Assembly: GCA_041498815.1 (NCBI GenBank)
Contig: JBGQJC010000015.1
Coordinates: 1 to 48,327 of the forward strand
Origin: DATDPM01 sp041498815
GTDB taxonomy: Bacteria > Pseudomonadota > Alphaproteobacteria > DATDPM01
Reading direction: 5' to 3'
DNA length: 48,327 nt
Shown here: piece by piece, positions 37,678 to 45,732 of the stretch
Layout: every line of letters begins with the position of its first letter
How positions within the stretch are numbered: position 1 is the first letter of the stretch
Position numbers and translations under genes: made by a program
Notes under the pieces: generated by a model
Told to the model about the DNA's origin: nothing
Database searches by the model: none
What the model saw: the letters and a program-made list of their open reading frames with translations, nothing else

Positions 37678-37713
37678 GCCGCATCCGGCATCCGCCGGAG
37701 GCGGCTTTTTTTT
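37678..37713 (+). terminator. Intrinsic terminator of CBS gene
   Basis: Twelve-bp stem GCCGCATCCGGC/GCCGGAGGCGGC with one mismatch and a 4-base loop, followed by eight T residues. It lies 24 bases after the CBS-gene stop and separates it from the convergent ferredoxin reductase gene. Confidence 0.9.
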
Positions 37714-37730
37714 GACCAAAGCCCGCCGCT

Positions 37731-39104
37731 TCAGCCGGCGGCGGCAAGCATCTCCGCAACCCGGGTGAACTTCTCGCGCGGCTTGCCCTTGGGCTGGCCG
37801 CGCGCGATTTCTCTGGTGTCGATCTTGCGCCACTCGGCGTAGGTCACGGCCCTCACCCCCCGGGTTTCCAGAAGATTCCGAAGGCCCGCACCCCCCTCTT
37901 TGGGCCCGGCGTCCAGATTCGGCAGATCGGCCGCAAGCGACGCCACCGTCGCCACGCTGTCGGCGCGGTTGGTGCCGATGATCCCGGTCGGCCCGCGCTT
38001 GATCCAGCCGGCGACGTAAAGCCCGGGCACGGGCCCGCTCTTGTCCATGATGCGGCCGTCCTGATTCGCAAACACGCCGCGGCGGTCGTCGAAAGGAACG
38101 CCCGGCATCGGCACGCCCTTGTAGCCGATGCTGCGGAACAGGATTCCGCAGGGCAAGGGATAGGTTTCCCCGGTTTCGCGCGCCGTCTGGCTGAAGGGCG
38201 CGCCTTCGAGCCGGTTTAGGGCCAGAATCAAGCGCTCGAGTTTTCCGGCCCCTTCGAGGCGCACCGGACCTTCGAGGAAATGAAAGATGCAGCGCCGCTT
38301 CTTGCCCGACGGCGCCATCGCGGCGAAGGACCGGAAAATCTCGACGTTCTTGGCGCTGCCGGGGTTGTTCTTGTCGGCGATTTCGGTTTGGCTTTCCGGG
38401 TTGAGGATCAGGTCTTCCGCTTTCACCACCGGGGCGCAATCGGCCAATTCGCCGAATTCGCGCAGCTCCTTGCCGGTGAATTTGGCCTGCGCCGGGCCGC
38501 GGCGCCCGATCACATGAATTTCCCGTATTCCGCTTTTTGCCAAGACGTCGAGCGCGTGCTCCGCGATATCGGTGTGCTTCAATTCGTCCACGGTCTTGGA
38601 AAGAATCCTTGCCACGTCCGCCGCGACATTGCCTTGGCCGATGATGACCGCGCGCTCGCTCGACAGGTCGAAGACGCGGTCCCGGTAATCGGGATGTCCG
38701 TTGTACCAGCCCACGAACTCGGTCGCGGTATGGCTTCCCTTCAAATCCTCGCCCGGAATGCCGAGCTTGCGGTCGGTCTCGGCGCCGCAGGCGAACAGCA
38801 CCACGTGATAGAGCCCGCGCAACTCGTCAACCGAAGCGTCGCGCCCCACCGCGACGTTTCCGAAAAACGTGAAGGCCGGCGATTCCGCGATCTTCTCATA
38901 GACCTGGATCGCCTGCTTCAGCTTGGGATGGTCGGGGGCGACGCCGTTGCGTACCAGACCGAAGGGGGCGGGAAGCCGTTCGATCATATCGATCGCGACC
39001 GTCTTGCCGGACTTGATCAACGCCTCGACGGCGTAAAAGGCGCTCGGTCCGCTGCCCACGACCGCAATGCGCAGCGGATTCTGCTCCGATCCCAATTCAC
39101 TCAT
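37731..39104 (-). CDS. NADPH-ferredoxin reductase, adrenodoxin-reductase/FprA type
   Basis: Flavoprotein of 457 residues that transfers electrons between NADP(H) and a ferredoxin. The N-terminal FAD site is IAVVGSGPSAFYAVEALIKSG, followed by RLPAPFGLVRNGVAPDHPKLK. The NADP site is VIIGQGNVAADVARILSKT, and GLYVAGWIKRGPTGIIGTNRADS is the C-terminal FAD-contact signature. These place it in the adrenodoxin-reductase family, not the plant-type FNR. It lies 77 bases downstream of the 7Fe ferredoxin gene and in the same orientation as the formylmethanofuran genes, so it may exchange electrons with that ferredoxin. The ATG at 39104 is preferred to an earlier in-frame start. Confidence 0.92.
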   Translation of the reverse strand: MSELGSEQNPLRIAVVGSGPSAFYAVEALIKSGKTVAIDMIERLPAPFGLVRNGVAPDHPKLKQAIQVYEKIAESPAFTFFGNVAVGRDASVDELRGLYHVVLFACGAETDRKLGIPGEDLKGSHTATEFVGWYNGHPDYRDRVFDLSSERAVIIGQGNVAADVARILSKTVDELKHTDIAEHALDVLAKSGIREIHVIGRRGPAQAKFTGKELREFGELADCAPVVKAEDLILNPESQTEIADKNNPGSAKNVEIFRSFAAMAPSGKKRRCIFHFLEGPVRLEGAGKLERLILALNRLEGAPFSQTARETGETYPLPCGILFRSIGYKGVPMPGVPFDDRRGVFANQDGRIMDKSGPVPGLYVAGWIKRGPTGIIGTNRADSVATVASLAADLPNLDAGPKEGGAGLRNLLETRGVRAVTYAEWRKIDTREIARGQPKGKPREKFTRVAEMLAAAG

Positions 39105-39181
39105 GGTGTTTTCGTGTCCCCCCAAATCCCCGAACGCCGGCGGCTTTGTTTTCGCGTCCGCCGTCCGGCGCGCCGCGCTTT

Positions 39182-39487
39182 TTAGAATCCGAGTTCTTTC
39201 TTGCGCGCCTCGGCGGTGGGCAGAGGATCCTGCTTATCGGTGATGTTCGGCAGTCCCGGTGCGCGCTCGGCGTTGATCTCGATCCACTTCATCTTGTCGT
39301 CGGGAATGTCGGTTTCCTCGAAGATCGCGTGCACGGGACAGACCGGAATGCAGGCGCCGCAGTCGATGCACACGCCGTTGTCAATGTAGAGCATCTCGTC
39401 ATCGCCGTGGAAACAAGAAACGGGGCACACGGTCACGCAGTCGGTGAATCGGCAGCGCTGGCAATTGTCGGTCACAATGGTGGTCAT
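39182..39487 (-). CDS. fdxA: 7Fe (3Fe-4S/4Fe-4S) ferredoxin
   Basis: Electron carrier of 101 residues. Cysteines C9, C17, C21 and C50 fit the [3Fe-4S] cluster and C25, C40, C43 and C46 the [4Fe-4S] cluster, the spacing of Azotobacter ferredoxin I; the extra C12 matches its free cysteine. Signature: VCIDCGACIPVCPVHAIF. The C-terminal half (EETDIPDDKMKWIEINAERAPGLPNIT) is the usual FdxA extension. It is 15 bases after the fwdC stop, so it is probably the next cistron of the operon, and precedes the reductase gene. Confidence 0.95.
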   Translation of the reverse strand: MTTIVTDNCQRCRFTDCVTVCPVSCFHGDDEMLYIDNGVCIDCGACIPVCPVHAIFEETDIPDDKMKWIEINAERAPGLPNITDKQDPLPTAEARKKELGF

Positions 39488-39502
39488 GGCATCCTCCCCG
39501 GG

Positions 39503-40312
39503 TCAGCCGTCGAAGATCAGGGCCTCGCCGCGATTGAGTTCAACGGCGTCGCCGCTCCATCGCTGGTACGGGCCGGTGATATAGGAATCGGGAATGGGCA
39601 AGCCGAGTAGCCGCAGCCGGAACAGATAGAGCCGCAAAAACAGCGGCCGGTAAGTGCAGGCAAAGGTGAAGGTCGGCAAAACCTCGGCCTTGTGCATCAT
39701 CACGATCGAGCCGCGTTTCATCCCGGCCCCGAATCGGTTGCCCATCTGCCCCAGCACGACGACGGTGCCGGCCAGCATGTTGACGCCCGCGAAATCGCCG
39801 CAATCGCCGCCGATCGCAATCAAGCCGTTGCGCATGGCGCTGCCGGTTTCGTTCCCGGCGTTGCCGTGAATGACGATCTCGCCGCCCATCATTCCGATGC
39901 GGCTGCCGCGATAGGCGCTGCCCGCCATATGGCCCGCGTTGCCCTTGATGGTGATGCGCCCGCCCAGCATTTCGGGGCCGACCCAATCGCCGGCGTTGCC
40001 CTCGACCAGAATCTCGCCCCCCGTCATGACGGCGCCGAGATGGGCGCCCACGTTGCCATGAACCGTGAGCTTGCCCGCGGCCATACCGGCGCCGATGAGT
40101 TTGACCTTCCTGAGGTCGCCCTCGACCCGGATCTCGCCGTTGGCCTTCCCCGACACCGCGAAGAATTCACCCAGCTCCACCTGCCGGTTGCCGTGCATCG
40201 CGAACAGCGCCGCGATTTCCTTCTCGCCCTTGCCGCTCAGCGTGTCGGGGCGAATAACCTCCGCCTCGAGCGGCACGTCGGGCTGTGCGCGCAGCGTCAG
40301 CGTCAGCGCCAC
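39503..40312 (-). CDS. fwdC: Formylmethanofuran dehydrogenase subunit C
   Basis: Parallel beta-helix scaffold of the Fwd/Fhc complex, 269 residues. Repeated GNAG-centred turns are visible, such as GGEILVEGNAGDWVGPEMLGGRITIKGNAGHMAGSAYRG and GGEIVIHGNAGNETGSAM. The fold is shared with the glutamate synthase C-terminal domain. It sits between ftr and the ferredoxin gene. In both the metal-dependent Fwd and the bacterial Fhc, this subunit holds the complex together, so it does not discriminate between them. Confidence 0.92.
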   Translation of the reverse strand: MALTLTLRAQPDVPLEAEVIRPDTLSGKGEKEIAALFAMHGNRQVELGEFFAVSGKANGEIRVEGDLRKVKLIGAGMAAGKLTVHGNVGAHLGAVMTGGEILVEGNAGDWVGPEMLGGRITIKGNAGHMAGSAYRGSRIGMMGGEIVIHGNAGNETGSAMRNGLIAIGGDCGDFAGVNMLAGTVVVLGQMGNRFGAGMKRGSIVMMHKAEVLPTFTFACTYRPLFLRLYLFRLRLLGLPIPDSYITGPYQRWSGDAVELNRGEALIFDG

Positions 40313-40345
40313 GGTTGGGCCTTTGGGCGCAACATCACCGCCATG

Positions 40346-41233
40346 TCAGTTAAGCAAGCCATGAAGGGGTATCTTGAATTGGCCCAGGTTGCCGCCGTAG
40401 TTGCCGGCCGAGATGCGCACGATGCCCTCGCCCGCCGCCGCCTTCAAGCCCCGGCGCATGGCTTCCTCGACGCCGGCAACATCGAGCCCGTCGATCACGA
40501 TTTCGAGCACGCAGGTCACATCCTCTGGCAATTCGGTCTGGGGCGCGAAGCCGCGCAGCGTCGGGCAATAGGCGTCGTTGGTCGAGGCGAGCAGGGCCTT
40601 GTATTTCGAACCCGGCTTGCTGCCGCTGCGCACCACCCCGTCCGGAAACGGCATGATCACGCCCGGCACCTCGCGCATGGCGGCAACCGCGGCTTTTGCG
40701 GCGCGTAGCGCGTCCGGCATGGTTTTGGCCAGAATCAATATATTCCCGCCGCCGACCGCCGGCTGAACGCCGAAGCGCTCATCGACCAAAAACTCGCCGT
40801 CCATCACCGGCACGCGCCACAGCCTTCGCCCGTCGAGCTTCTTGCGGATCTGATAGCCGTCGCCGAAATAGCGCAAGGCGCCTCCCACCACCGCGGTTTC
40901 CTCCGAGTCGAGGCCGTTGAAGCAGGCGGTGGTGGGGCAAGTCATCACGCATTGGCCGATGCGCTCGATCAGGCGCTTGCCGAGGCTCTCGGCGCTGGTG
41001 GCGAACAGCAGCACGCTCGCGCCCGGCCTCGCGTCCGGCGTTTCGGCGGCGGGTATCTCGCGCTCGATCCCGGCCTCGCATTTGCAGCCGATGACCGAGG
41101 TCGCGAATCCGGTCATGGAGCGCGCCGCCGCCATCGTCCAATCCGGCGTCTCGGCGGTGATGATCACCCGCGCCGCAAACATCTTGAAGGCTTCGGCGTA
41201 GGTGTCGGCGATTTCCGTGGACGCGATTTGCAT
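40346..41233 (-). CDS. ftr: Formylmethanofuran:tetrahydromethanopterin formyltransferase
   Basis: Transfers the formyl group between tetrahydromethanopterin and methanofuran; called FhcD when in the bacterial Fhc complex. The 295-residue protein begins MQIASTEIADTYAEAFKMFAARVIITAE and shows ATSVIGCKCEAGIE, FLVDERFGVQPAVGGGNILI, PFPDGVVRSGSKPGSKYKAL and, near the C-terminus, GVEEAMRRGLKAAAGEGIVRISAGNYGGNLGQFKIPL. Length matches the family. It is encoded between fwdA and fwdC, the order of the bacterial fhc cluster. The substrate is probably a polyglutamylated methanofuran and dephospho-H4MPT; that is inference from known bacteria. Confidence 0.93.
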   Translation of the reverse strand: MQIASTEIADTYAEAFKMFAARVIITAETPDWTMAAARSMTGFATSVIGCKCEAGIEREIPAAETPDARPGASVLLFATSAESLGKRLIERIGQCVMTCPTTACFNGLDSEETAVVGGALRYFGDGYQIRKKLDGRRLWRVPVMDGEFLVDERFGVQPAVGGGNILILAKTMPDALRAAKAAVAAMREVPGVIMPFPDGVVRSGSKPGSKYKALLASTNDAYCPTLRGFAPQTELPEDVTCVLEIVIDGLDVAGVEEAMRRGLKAAAGEGIVRISAGNYGGNLGQFKIPLHGLLN

Positions 41234-41248
41234 TCCGGTCTTCTCGGT

Positions 41249-42910
41249 CTATTCGGCGGCGATCGGGCTTGCGGTCGGAATCTGTTCGTGATGCCGAAGG
41301 TACTCGTCGGTGACGGCGTAATTCTCGAAACGGATCGAGTAATAACTCTCGAAGAACGGCCGTATCACCTTCTCGATCTCTGCGTCGTAGGCGGGCGACA
41401 CATGCAGGATCCGGCCCTCGTGATCGGCGCGGAATTCATGGTCCTCGATGATGAGCGTCCCGTCCTTGATCACATAGCGCGGCGCGCTGAACATTTTTTC
41501 CTTGTCCGCGTCCTCTTCATAGATGGTGATGTCGGCGTCCGCTCCTGCGCCCAGGTGCCCCTTGTTTTTGAGGCCCAAGATCCGCGCCGGCCCGGCGCGC
41601 GTGACGATGGCGATCTCGTTCAACGAGTATTCGCGCTGCAAACCGTCCACAAGCGTGGTCTTTTTGATCGCCCGCTGGTTCACGAGCTTGATCTGCTCAT
41701 CGCGGAAACCGCGGTCCATCAGGAGACGGATCAGCCGCGGATAGCTCATGAACGAGCCGCCGTTCGGATGATCGGTCGAAAGCACCATCCGCCACGGGTC
41801 TTTGGTGAGCAGGAACAGCTCGAGCCCGATCGCCCATTGCAAGGCATGGGTATAAATGTGCTCCTGATAGGCGAAGGGGATGATGCCGCAGCCACTCTCG
41901 AATTCGGTATCGGAGTTGACCCAGCGCTTATCCTTACCGAGTTTGCGCAGCATATAGGCGATCGGCGCGTCCGCGGTCATGATCGTGGACTTGCCGAACA
42001 TCACCTGCCCCACGTCGGCGCTGATGTTCGGGTGATCGTTGATGAAGGCCGCGATCTCGGGCGCCTTCGAAATCGGGTTTTTCCCCGGCTCGCCGCCGTA
42101 GCTGTGGAATTGGATGTGGGTGATGTGGGCGCGCTTGCCCCCGGCCGCGCGCATGGTGTCGATCGTGGTCGTGTAATTGCCGGAGTGACCCAGATTGTTG
42201 CAGTGGATGTGGGCCGGGTGCGGCAGCCCCAATTCGTTCGCTACCTCGATCAACGCGGTGATCACTTGGCGCGGCGTCACGTCGAAGGCGTCGTTCTTCT
42301 CGTCGAGGTCGGTGATGACGGCGTTGCGGCGGCCTTTCCACGGCTCGTCGCCGCAGGGGTTGACGAGCTTGATGGCATAGGCCCGCGTCGCGTTCAGCCA
42401 CCAGGCGACCGCCTCGCGGAATTCGTCGCGCCGCCCTTCCTTCAGCAACTGGTATAGCAGCACGTTGTTGCCGAGAAGGATGTAGAACCCCTTGTCGATG
42501 ACCGGAGTGTCGTGAAGCTCCTCCAGCGTGTGCCGAGCCCCAATCGGCACCACCGCCGCTTCCATCGCGGTGGTGTAGCCCAGCGTCGCGTAGCGATAGC
42601 CGGTGGCGAAAGTGGACGGTACCGTGCCGCCCGTGCCGGAGCGGGTGAAAGCCGTGCGCGGATGAACGTCGTAGCGATGGTCTTCGGGCTGGAGTTTGCG
42701 GGCCAAATTCACCTTGGGCCCGGCGATGTGGCAATGGATGTCCACACCCCCCGGCATGACCACCATGCCCTGGGCGTCGATCTTTTTCGCCTCGGGCGGG
42801 ACGGACTCGACGATCTTGCCGTTAGAGACGCAGATCTCGCGGACCGCGCCGTCGATCCCGTTCGCCGGGTCATAGACCCGTCCGTTCACGATCCGAAGCA
42901 TCGACGACAT
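41249..42910 (-). CDS. fwdA: Formylmethanofuran dehydrogenase subunit A (metallo-hydrolase)
   Basis: Amidohydrolase-fold subunit of 553 residues that hydrolyses formylmethanofuran to formate and methanofuran in Fhc, and in Fwd works in the reverse direction. The binuclear metal site is visible: H59 and H61 (VDIHCHIAGPK), the lysine expected to be carboxylated K181 (YAIKLVNPCGD), histidines in HIHCNNLGHSGN (H235/H237) and AHITHIQFHSYGG, and D380 (VLSTDHPNGGS). In archaeal FwdA the carboxylated lysine is K178. The start at 42910 (MSSMLRIVNGRVYDPANG) is good; an internal ATG at 42901 is also possible. The gene lies 43 bases after fwdB. Confidence 0.94.
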   Translation of the reverse strand: MSSMLRIVNGRVYDPANGIDGAVREICVSNGKIVESVPPEAKKIDAQGMVVMPGGVDIHCHIAGPKVNLARKLQPEDHRYDVHPRTAFTRSGTGGTVPSTFATGYRYATLGYTTAMEAAVVPIGARHTLEELHDTPVIDKGFYILLGNNVLLYQLLKEGRRDEFREAVAWWLNATRAYAIKLVNPCGDEPWKGRRNAVITDLDEKNDAFDVTPRQVITALIEVANELGLPHPAHIHCNNLGHSGNYTTTIDTMRAAGGKRAHITHIQFHSYGGEPGKNPISKAPEIAAFINDHPNISADVGQVMFGKSTIMTADAPIAYMLRKLGKDKRWVNSDTEFESGCGIIPFAYQEHIYTHALQWAIGLELFLLTKDPWRMVLSTDHPNGGSFMSYPRLIRLLMDRGFRDEQIKLVNQRAIKKTTLVDGLQREYSLNEIAIVTRAGPARILGLKNKGHLGAGADADITIYEEDADKEKMFSAPRYVIKDGTLIIEDHEFRADHEGRILHVSPAYDAEIEKVIRPFFESYYSIRFENYAVTDEYLRHHEQIPTASPIAAE

Positions 42911-42953
42911 CCGCCTTCCCTTTTTTCGTTATCGTTTTTCGGCAGAGGCGTGT

Positions 42954-44333
42954 TCAGGCAACTTTCGCTTTGGGCGCCCCGAGCCTGCCCTGTTCCGCGA
43001 GCAACTCGCGTACCCGATTCTTGATCGCGGTCAAGACTGCCTCGTCGCTGGGATAGGGAGATTCGAAGGCCGGGCGTAGCGCGATCGCCACGTCATCCAT
43101 CCTATAAACCGTGCCCGGCGTGTTGATGCCGTAGGTGGCGGTGGTGAAAGCCACCTTTGCCATCTGGCTCGTCATGCTCGCCTTGGGGTCGAGTACGATG
43201 GCCGGGATGCGCTTCAGGTGCTCGATCGCGGCCTTGGGGAAGTTCGATCCCGGATCGCTGGCGATGATGAGGGCCGCGTCCGCCTCGCCGCGCGCCAGCA
43301 GATCCACCGTCGTGAATTCGCCCGGGTTGAAGCGCGGGTAGCCGCGGCTGAAATTGATGCCGAAGGGGAATCCGGTGGACCACGACACCACATTGTCGGC
43401 CCCGGTCACATTGCCGTGGCCGCGCACGGGCTTCGCCACGAAATGAGTGAACTCGTTGAGGTCCGAGGCCAGCGCCAAAAGCGCGCCCGAATTAAAATGG
43501 CGCCCGCGCGTCATGGTGAGGCCCATGCCGAACAGCAGCGCGCCGAAGCGGCAACTTTTCATGCGCTTCACGAGGTCTTCGAGGACTGCAAGCTTGACGC
43601 CGGTCTTTTCCTCGATCGAGGGATCGATGCGCCGGCCTTTGACGAGGGCCCGAAGCGCCCATAGCACCTCGAAATCGGCGCCGGGCTTGACCTGAATGAA
43701 GATGTCGGCGACCGGTACACTTGCGGTGCGGCGCACGTCCACCAGAACCGCCGTGCGGTCCTTCTTGCCGTTGGGGACGAACATGCCCTTCGGCATCAGC
43801 GCATAACGGGTGAACAGGCGCGGATGCGCCTCCGCCGGATTGCCGCCCCAGAAGATCACAAGGTCCGCGCGATTCTTGATCTCGCCCAAGGTCGCGGTGC
43901 TTTCGCCCACGCCCTCGAAGGCGATGCCCGAGGGCCCGTGGCAGACCGAGGTCGTGGTGTCGAGATTGCCGCCGATCATGTCGGCGATCGCAACCGCCTG
44001 GCGCTGCGCTTCGCAAGTGGTGTCGCTCAGGCCGTAGGTGATCGGGAACTTGGCGTTGGCCAAAATCTGCGCCGCGGCCTCCACACCCTCTTCGGTCGTC
44101 GCCTCTTTCCCGTCGATGAGCGCGAAGGGACGTTCTTCCAAGGTGTGCTCGGCGAACCAGGCGCGGCCAAGAACGCAGGCGTTCTGCGCCTTGGTGATCT
44201 TGTGGTTATCGAGGTCAACGGTCAGGTTCATGTCGTCGCAAACGCAGCCGCAGAAGGTGCAGGTCGCGTTTTCGACGAGCTTGATGTTTGCGGTCGCTGG
44301 TTTCGTTTCTGGTGTCGTTTCTTCTACGGCCAT
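42954..44333 (-). CDS. fwdB: Formylmethanofuran dehydrogenase subunit B, metal-type
   Basis: Catalytic-type subunit of 459 residues, homologous to molybdopterin oxidoreductases. The N-terminal CTFCGCVCDD with C25, C28 and C32 and the later NACVLG (C53) form the [4Fe-4S] motif of archaeal FwdB. TSVCHGPS holds C131, which corresponds to the Cys or SeCys metal ligand (C118 in Methanothermobacter). LEVIFWGGNPAEAHPR-like strands, PVRGHGNVTGADNV and the terminal INTPGTVYRMDD match FwdB by memory. The characterised bacterial FhcB is metal-free, so retention of these residues is unusual. Start at 44333, 13 bases after the subunit D stop. Metal binding itself is inference. Confidence 0.9.
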   Translation of the reverse strand: MAVEETTPETKPATANIKLVENATCTFCGCVCDDMNLTVDLDNHKITKAQNACVLGRAWFAEHTLEERPFALIDGKEATTEEGVEAAAQILANAKFPITYGLSDTTCEAQRQAVAIADMIGGNLDTTTSVCHGPSGIAFEGVGESTATLGEIKNRADLVIFWGGNPAEAHPRLFTRYALMPKGMFVPNGKKDRTAVLVDVRRTASVPVADIFIQVKPGADFEVLWALRALVKGRRIDPSIEEKTGVKLAVLEDLVKRMKSCRFGALLFGMGLTMTRGRHFNSGALLALASDLNEFTHFVAKPVRGHGNVTGADNVVSWSTGFPFGINFSRGYPRFNPGEFTTVDLLARGEADAALIIASDPGSNFPKAAIEHLKRIPAIVLDPKASMTSQMAKVAFTTATYGINTPGTVYRMDDVAIALRPAFESPYPSDEAVLTAIKNRVRELLAEQGRLGAPKAKVA

Positions 44334-44346
44334 TTTCGGCGGATCC

Positions 44347-44694
44347 TCAGCCCAGTTCGGGCAAAACTTCGACCACGAAATTCTTGGAGATCGGCATGCC
44401 GGTCCCGGCCGTATCCCCGGCCATCAACTGGCTTGAGGGCGGACCATATGCCATGAACAGCATCCCCGCCGGCAGGTCTTCGGGCTTGCGTTGCTTGCAG
44501 CGCACGACCGTCTCGCCGACCGCGGTGCGCAGGCGCACCTTGTCGCCGTCCTTCAGCCCCAGCCTGGCCATATCGAGCGCGTTCATTTCAACCGTGGACG
44601 TGACATCGCGGTATTCGTCCTTGAGCTTGCCGGCATTGAGCGAGGTGCCTTGCTTGCTGGTGCGCCCCGCGATAAGCAGCATGGTCTCCGCCAC
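44347..44694 (-). CDS. fwdD: Formylmethanofuran dehydrogenase subunit D-like, Mo-pterin-binding domain
   Basis: 115 residues of molybdopterin-dinucleotide-binding fold. MLLIAGRTSKQGTSLNAGKLKDEYRDVTSTVEMNALDMARLGLKDGDKVRLRTAVGETVVRC resembles archaeal FwdD, and LPAGMLFMAYGPPSSQLMAGDTAGTGMPISKNF continues it. In Fwd this chain completes the pterin-binding site of subunit B. The GTG at 44694 is preferred because GGGAGG sits six bases upstream; an ATG four codons later would be too close to its own GGAG. It is the first gene of the operon and lies after a 5' leader with two hairpins. Confidence 0.82.
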   Translation of the reverse strand: MAETMLLIAGRTSKQGTSLNAGKLKDEYRDVTSTVEMNALDMARLGLKDGDKVRLRTAVGETVVRCKQRKPEDLPAGMLFMAYGPPSSQLMAGDTAGTGMPISKNFVVEVLPELG

Positions 44695-44731
44695 TTTTGG
44701 CCTCCCTGAAACCCCGTCAAACGCGTTGTCG

Positions 44732-44775
44732 GGGCCTCCCCCGAGGCCCTCCCATAACCCCAATAAGGTTATGGG
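44732..44775 (-). promoter_or_regulatory. Two leader hairpins ahead of the fwd operon
   Basis: On the minus strand a perfect 9-bp hairpin (CCCATAACC/GGTTATGGG, 7-base loop, 44775-44751) is followed after one base by a perfect 7-bp hairpin (GGGCCTC/GAGGCCC, loop GGGG, 44749-44732). The 3' arm of the second, with loop bases, contains GGGAGGCC, repeated exactly at the ribosome binding site of subunit D (44699-44706), so the 5' arm could pair with either. This suggests control of translation initiation. Whether the RNA starts upstream of it is not known. Confidence 0.5.
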
Positions 44776-44965
44776 ATTCCACGAACTTTGGCGGCTAATG
44801 TAACCCGGCAACGGCCCCAGGTAAACGCTTAACGAAATCGCCGGAAACCGCGGCGCTCCAAGGCTTTCCGGGCTGCCGCTCGAGGCCGTCCCACGGCACC
44901 TGGAAGGCGGCCCAAGCCGGGGTCCGGCGCCCGACTCCTGCCGGATCATACGCTCCCGGCGGTTT

Positions 44966-45508
44966 CTACTTTATGAGCGCGCTCAACTCCTTGAACTCGG
45001 AGGTGCCGGCCCGCCCCAGCCATTCGAAAAGGACCATCTCGGTGGTGACGATCGCAACCCCCTCGTCCCGCAATCGGTCGAGCGCAACCGCCACGCTCTC
45101 CGGCTTGCGCGAGGAAACCGCATCCGCAACCACGAATACGGGATAATCCCGTGCCCAGAACCCCAGGGCCGTCTGCAGCACGCAGACATGGGCCTCGATT
45201 CCGGCAAGCACCAGTTGCTCGCGCCCGGTGGCGCGCAACCGCTCGACAAAACCGGGGGCTTCCGAGCAGGAAAATTCGGACTTGACGACAGGTCCACCCG
45301 CCGCGGCGAAGCCCGCAAGCGCCGCGACCGTCGGCCCCAGGCCTTTCGGATACTGTTCCGAAAACAAGGCCGGGATTCCAAGCCGCGCCGCCGCCCTCAA
45401 GAGCACCGCCGTATTGGCGATGACCCGATCGGCCCCGTTGATCGCCGTTATCAGCTTTTCTTGGATGTCGATGACGAGAAGGCAGGATTTGGTGCGGTCG
45501 AGAAGCAC
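44966..45508 (-). CDS. Isochorismatase-family cysteine hydrolase
   Basis: 180 residues with the conserved Asp-Lys-Cys triad of the family: D14 (LLVIDIQEKL), K76 (GGPVVKSEFSC) and C109 (GIEAHVCVLQTALGF). The overall layout matches small single-domain hydrolases related to YcaC and MAR1, not the siderophore isochorismatase proper. Substrate unknown. The start MLLDRTKSCLLVIDI at 45508 fits the family; another frame of similar length is a shadow. It is transcribed toward the fwd operon but separated by about 190 bases with a hairpin region, and is divergent from the DEAD-box gene. Confidence 0.85.
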   Translation of the reverse strand: MLLDRTKSCLLVIDIQEKLITAINGADRVIANTAVLLRAAARLGIPALFSEQYPKGLGPTVAALAGFAAAGGPVVKSEFSCSEAPGFVERLRATGREQLVLAGIEAHVCVLQTALGFWARDYPVFVVADAVSSRKPESVAVALDRLRDEGVAIVTTEMVLFEWLGRAGTSEFKELSALIK

Positions 45509-45732
45509 GGGGAAACACCGGTTGCGAACGCCCTTGTTCCCAACCTAGCCCCCGGTGCCCGGCTGCCAATGCCGCACGCCATTAACCATGGGCCTCGGAC
45601 ACCGCAGAAATCATGGTGCGGCGATTGACCGGGCAGAATTGCCGACCTAGTATCCGCCGCAATGGCAGGTTTTAAGCCGCCGCTCTACCCCCGCCCGCAC
45701 CTGTTCTTGGCGCCCGGCGAGAGCCGCGAGGA

